DNA of 5,388 nt from an uncultured Blautia sp. (GTDB lineage: Bacteria > Bacillota > Clostridia > Lachnospirales > Lachnospiraceae): NCBI GenBank assembly GCA_946538475.1, contig CAMNGN010000133.1, positions 1 to 5,388 on the forward strand. Reading direction: 5' to 3'. Made by a program: the position numbers and the translations under genes. The notes beneath the pieces were generated by a model. The model made no database searches and was not told the origin of the DNA. It saw only the letters and a list, made by a program, of their open reading frames with translations. This document shows positions 5,359 to 5,388 of the stretch, one piece after another (the first letter of the stretch is position 1; each line of letters starts with the position of its first letter).

Positions 5359-5388
5359 AAGGCGGAGCAGATTGACCTGCACCGCCTT
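5359..5388 (+). terminator. probable intrinsic terminator hairpin at window end
   Basis: AAGGCGGAGCAG (5359-5370) pairs with CTGCACCGCCTT (5377-5388) with a single A/A mismatch and a 6-base loop. The GC-rich stem with A/T at its base is typical of rho-independent terminators; the two visible T residues at the end would begin the T run, but the window stops there. It would end the short transcript started at the 5176-5203 promoter. Confidence 0.65.

Noticed and set aside
1..5388. CRISPR arrays, tRNA or rRNA genes, insertion sequence ends
   Set aside because: I looked for regularly spaced repeats, cloverleaf-like sequence and transposase motifs and saw none; the only direct repeat is the linker duplication in ccdA-tlpA.

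Overview
The window reads like a piece of a gut-type anaerobic Firmicute, most likely a Clostridia/Lachnospiraceae-like genome. This is inferred from the strong AGGAGG-type ribosome binding sites, the near-consensus sigma-A promoter, the lipobox signal peptide and the fused CcdA-TlpA protein; no marker gene fixes the taxon. All genes I can support are on the + strand. Base composition is uneven by eye: the left end is AT-rich (22 of 60 G+C in bases 1-60), the middle is near 50%, and the ccdA-tlpA gene is clearly GC-rich (40 of 60 G+C in bases 4201-4260).

Region by region. Bases 1-664 hold decayed coding sequence: a C-terminal piece of an alpha/beta hydrolase broken by an in-frame TGA (about 151-462) and a short frame that looks like the N-terminus of a similar hydrolase (501-638). 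Bases 665-1582 are an intact alpha/beta hydrolase of the acyl-CoA thioester hydrolase/BAAT C-terminal type with a readable Ser-Asp-His triad. A 39-residue membrane peptide follows at 1599-1718, then a 230-base gap with little in it. Bases 1949-2512 encode a left-handed beta-helix O-acetyltransferase of the maltose/galactoside acetyltransferase type. Its stop overlaps the ATG of a short lipoprotein signal sequence (2509-2619), whose apparent C-terminal remnant lies in another frame up to 2675. Bases 2728-3570 encode an aldo/keto reductase with a complete catalytic tetrad.

A 217-base spacer (3571-3787) contains a perfect 12-bp inverted repeat. Bases 3788-5140 encode a single polypeptide that joins a CcdA-type membrane electron carrier to an extracytoplasmic TlpA/ResA-like thioredoxin domain through an acidic repeat-bearing linker. 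Immediately downstream is a compact unit: a sigma-A promoter with both hexamers at consensus, a strong ribosome binding site, a 28-codon frame, and a hairpin that runs to the last base of the window.

How they may work together: the hydrolase, acetyltransferase and reductase are small-molecule modifying enzymes of unknown substrate, set among remnants of similar genes, which suggests an accessory cluster undergoing gene loss. The ccdA-tlpA gene is an independent thiol-redox unit that would carry reducing equivalents from cytoplasmic thioredoxin to the outside of the membrane. I see no clear evidence for a wholly new system. The best candidates for a second look are the small promoter/ORF/hairpin unit at the right end and the wrong-way terminator-like palindrome at 3674-3712.
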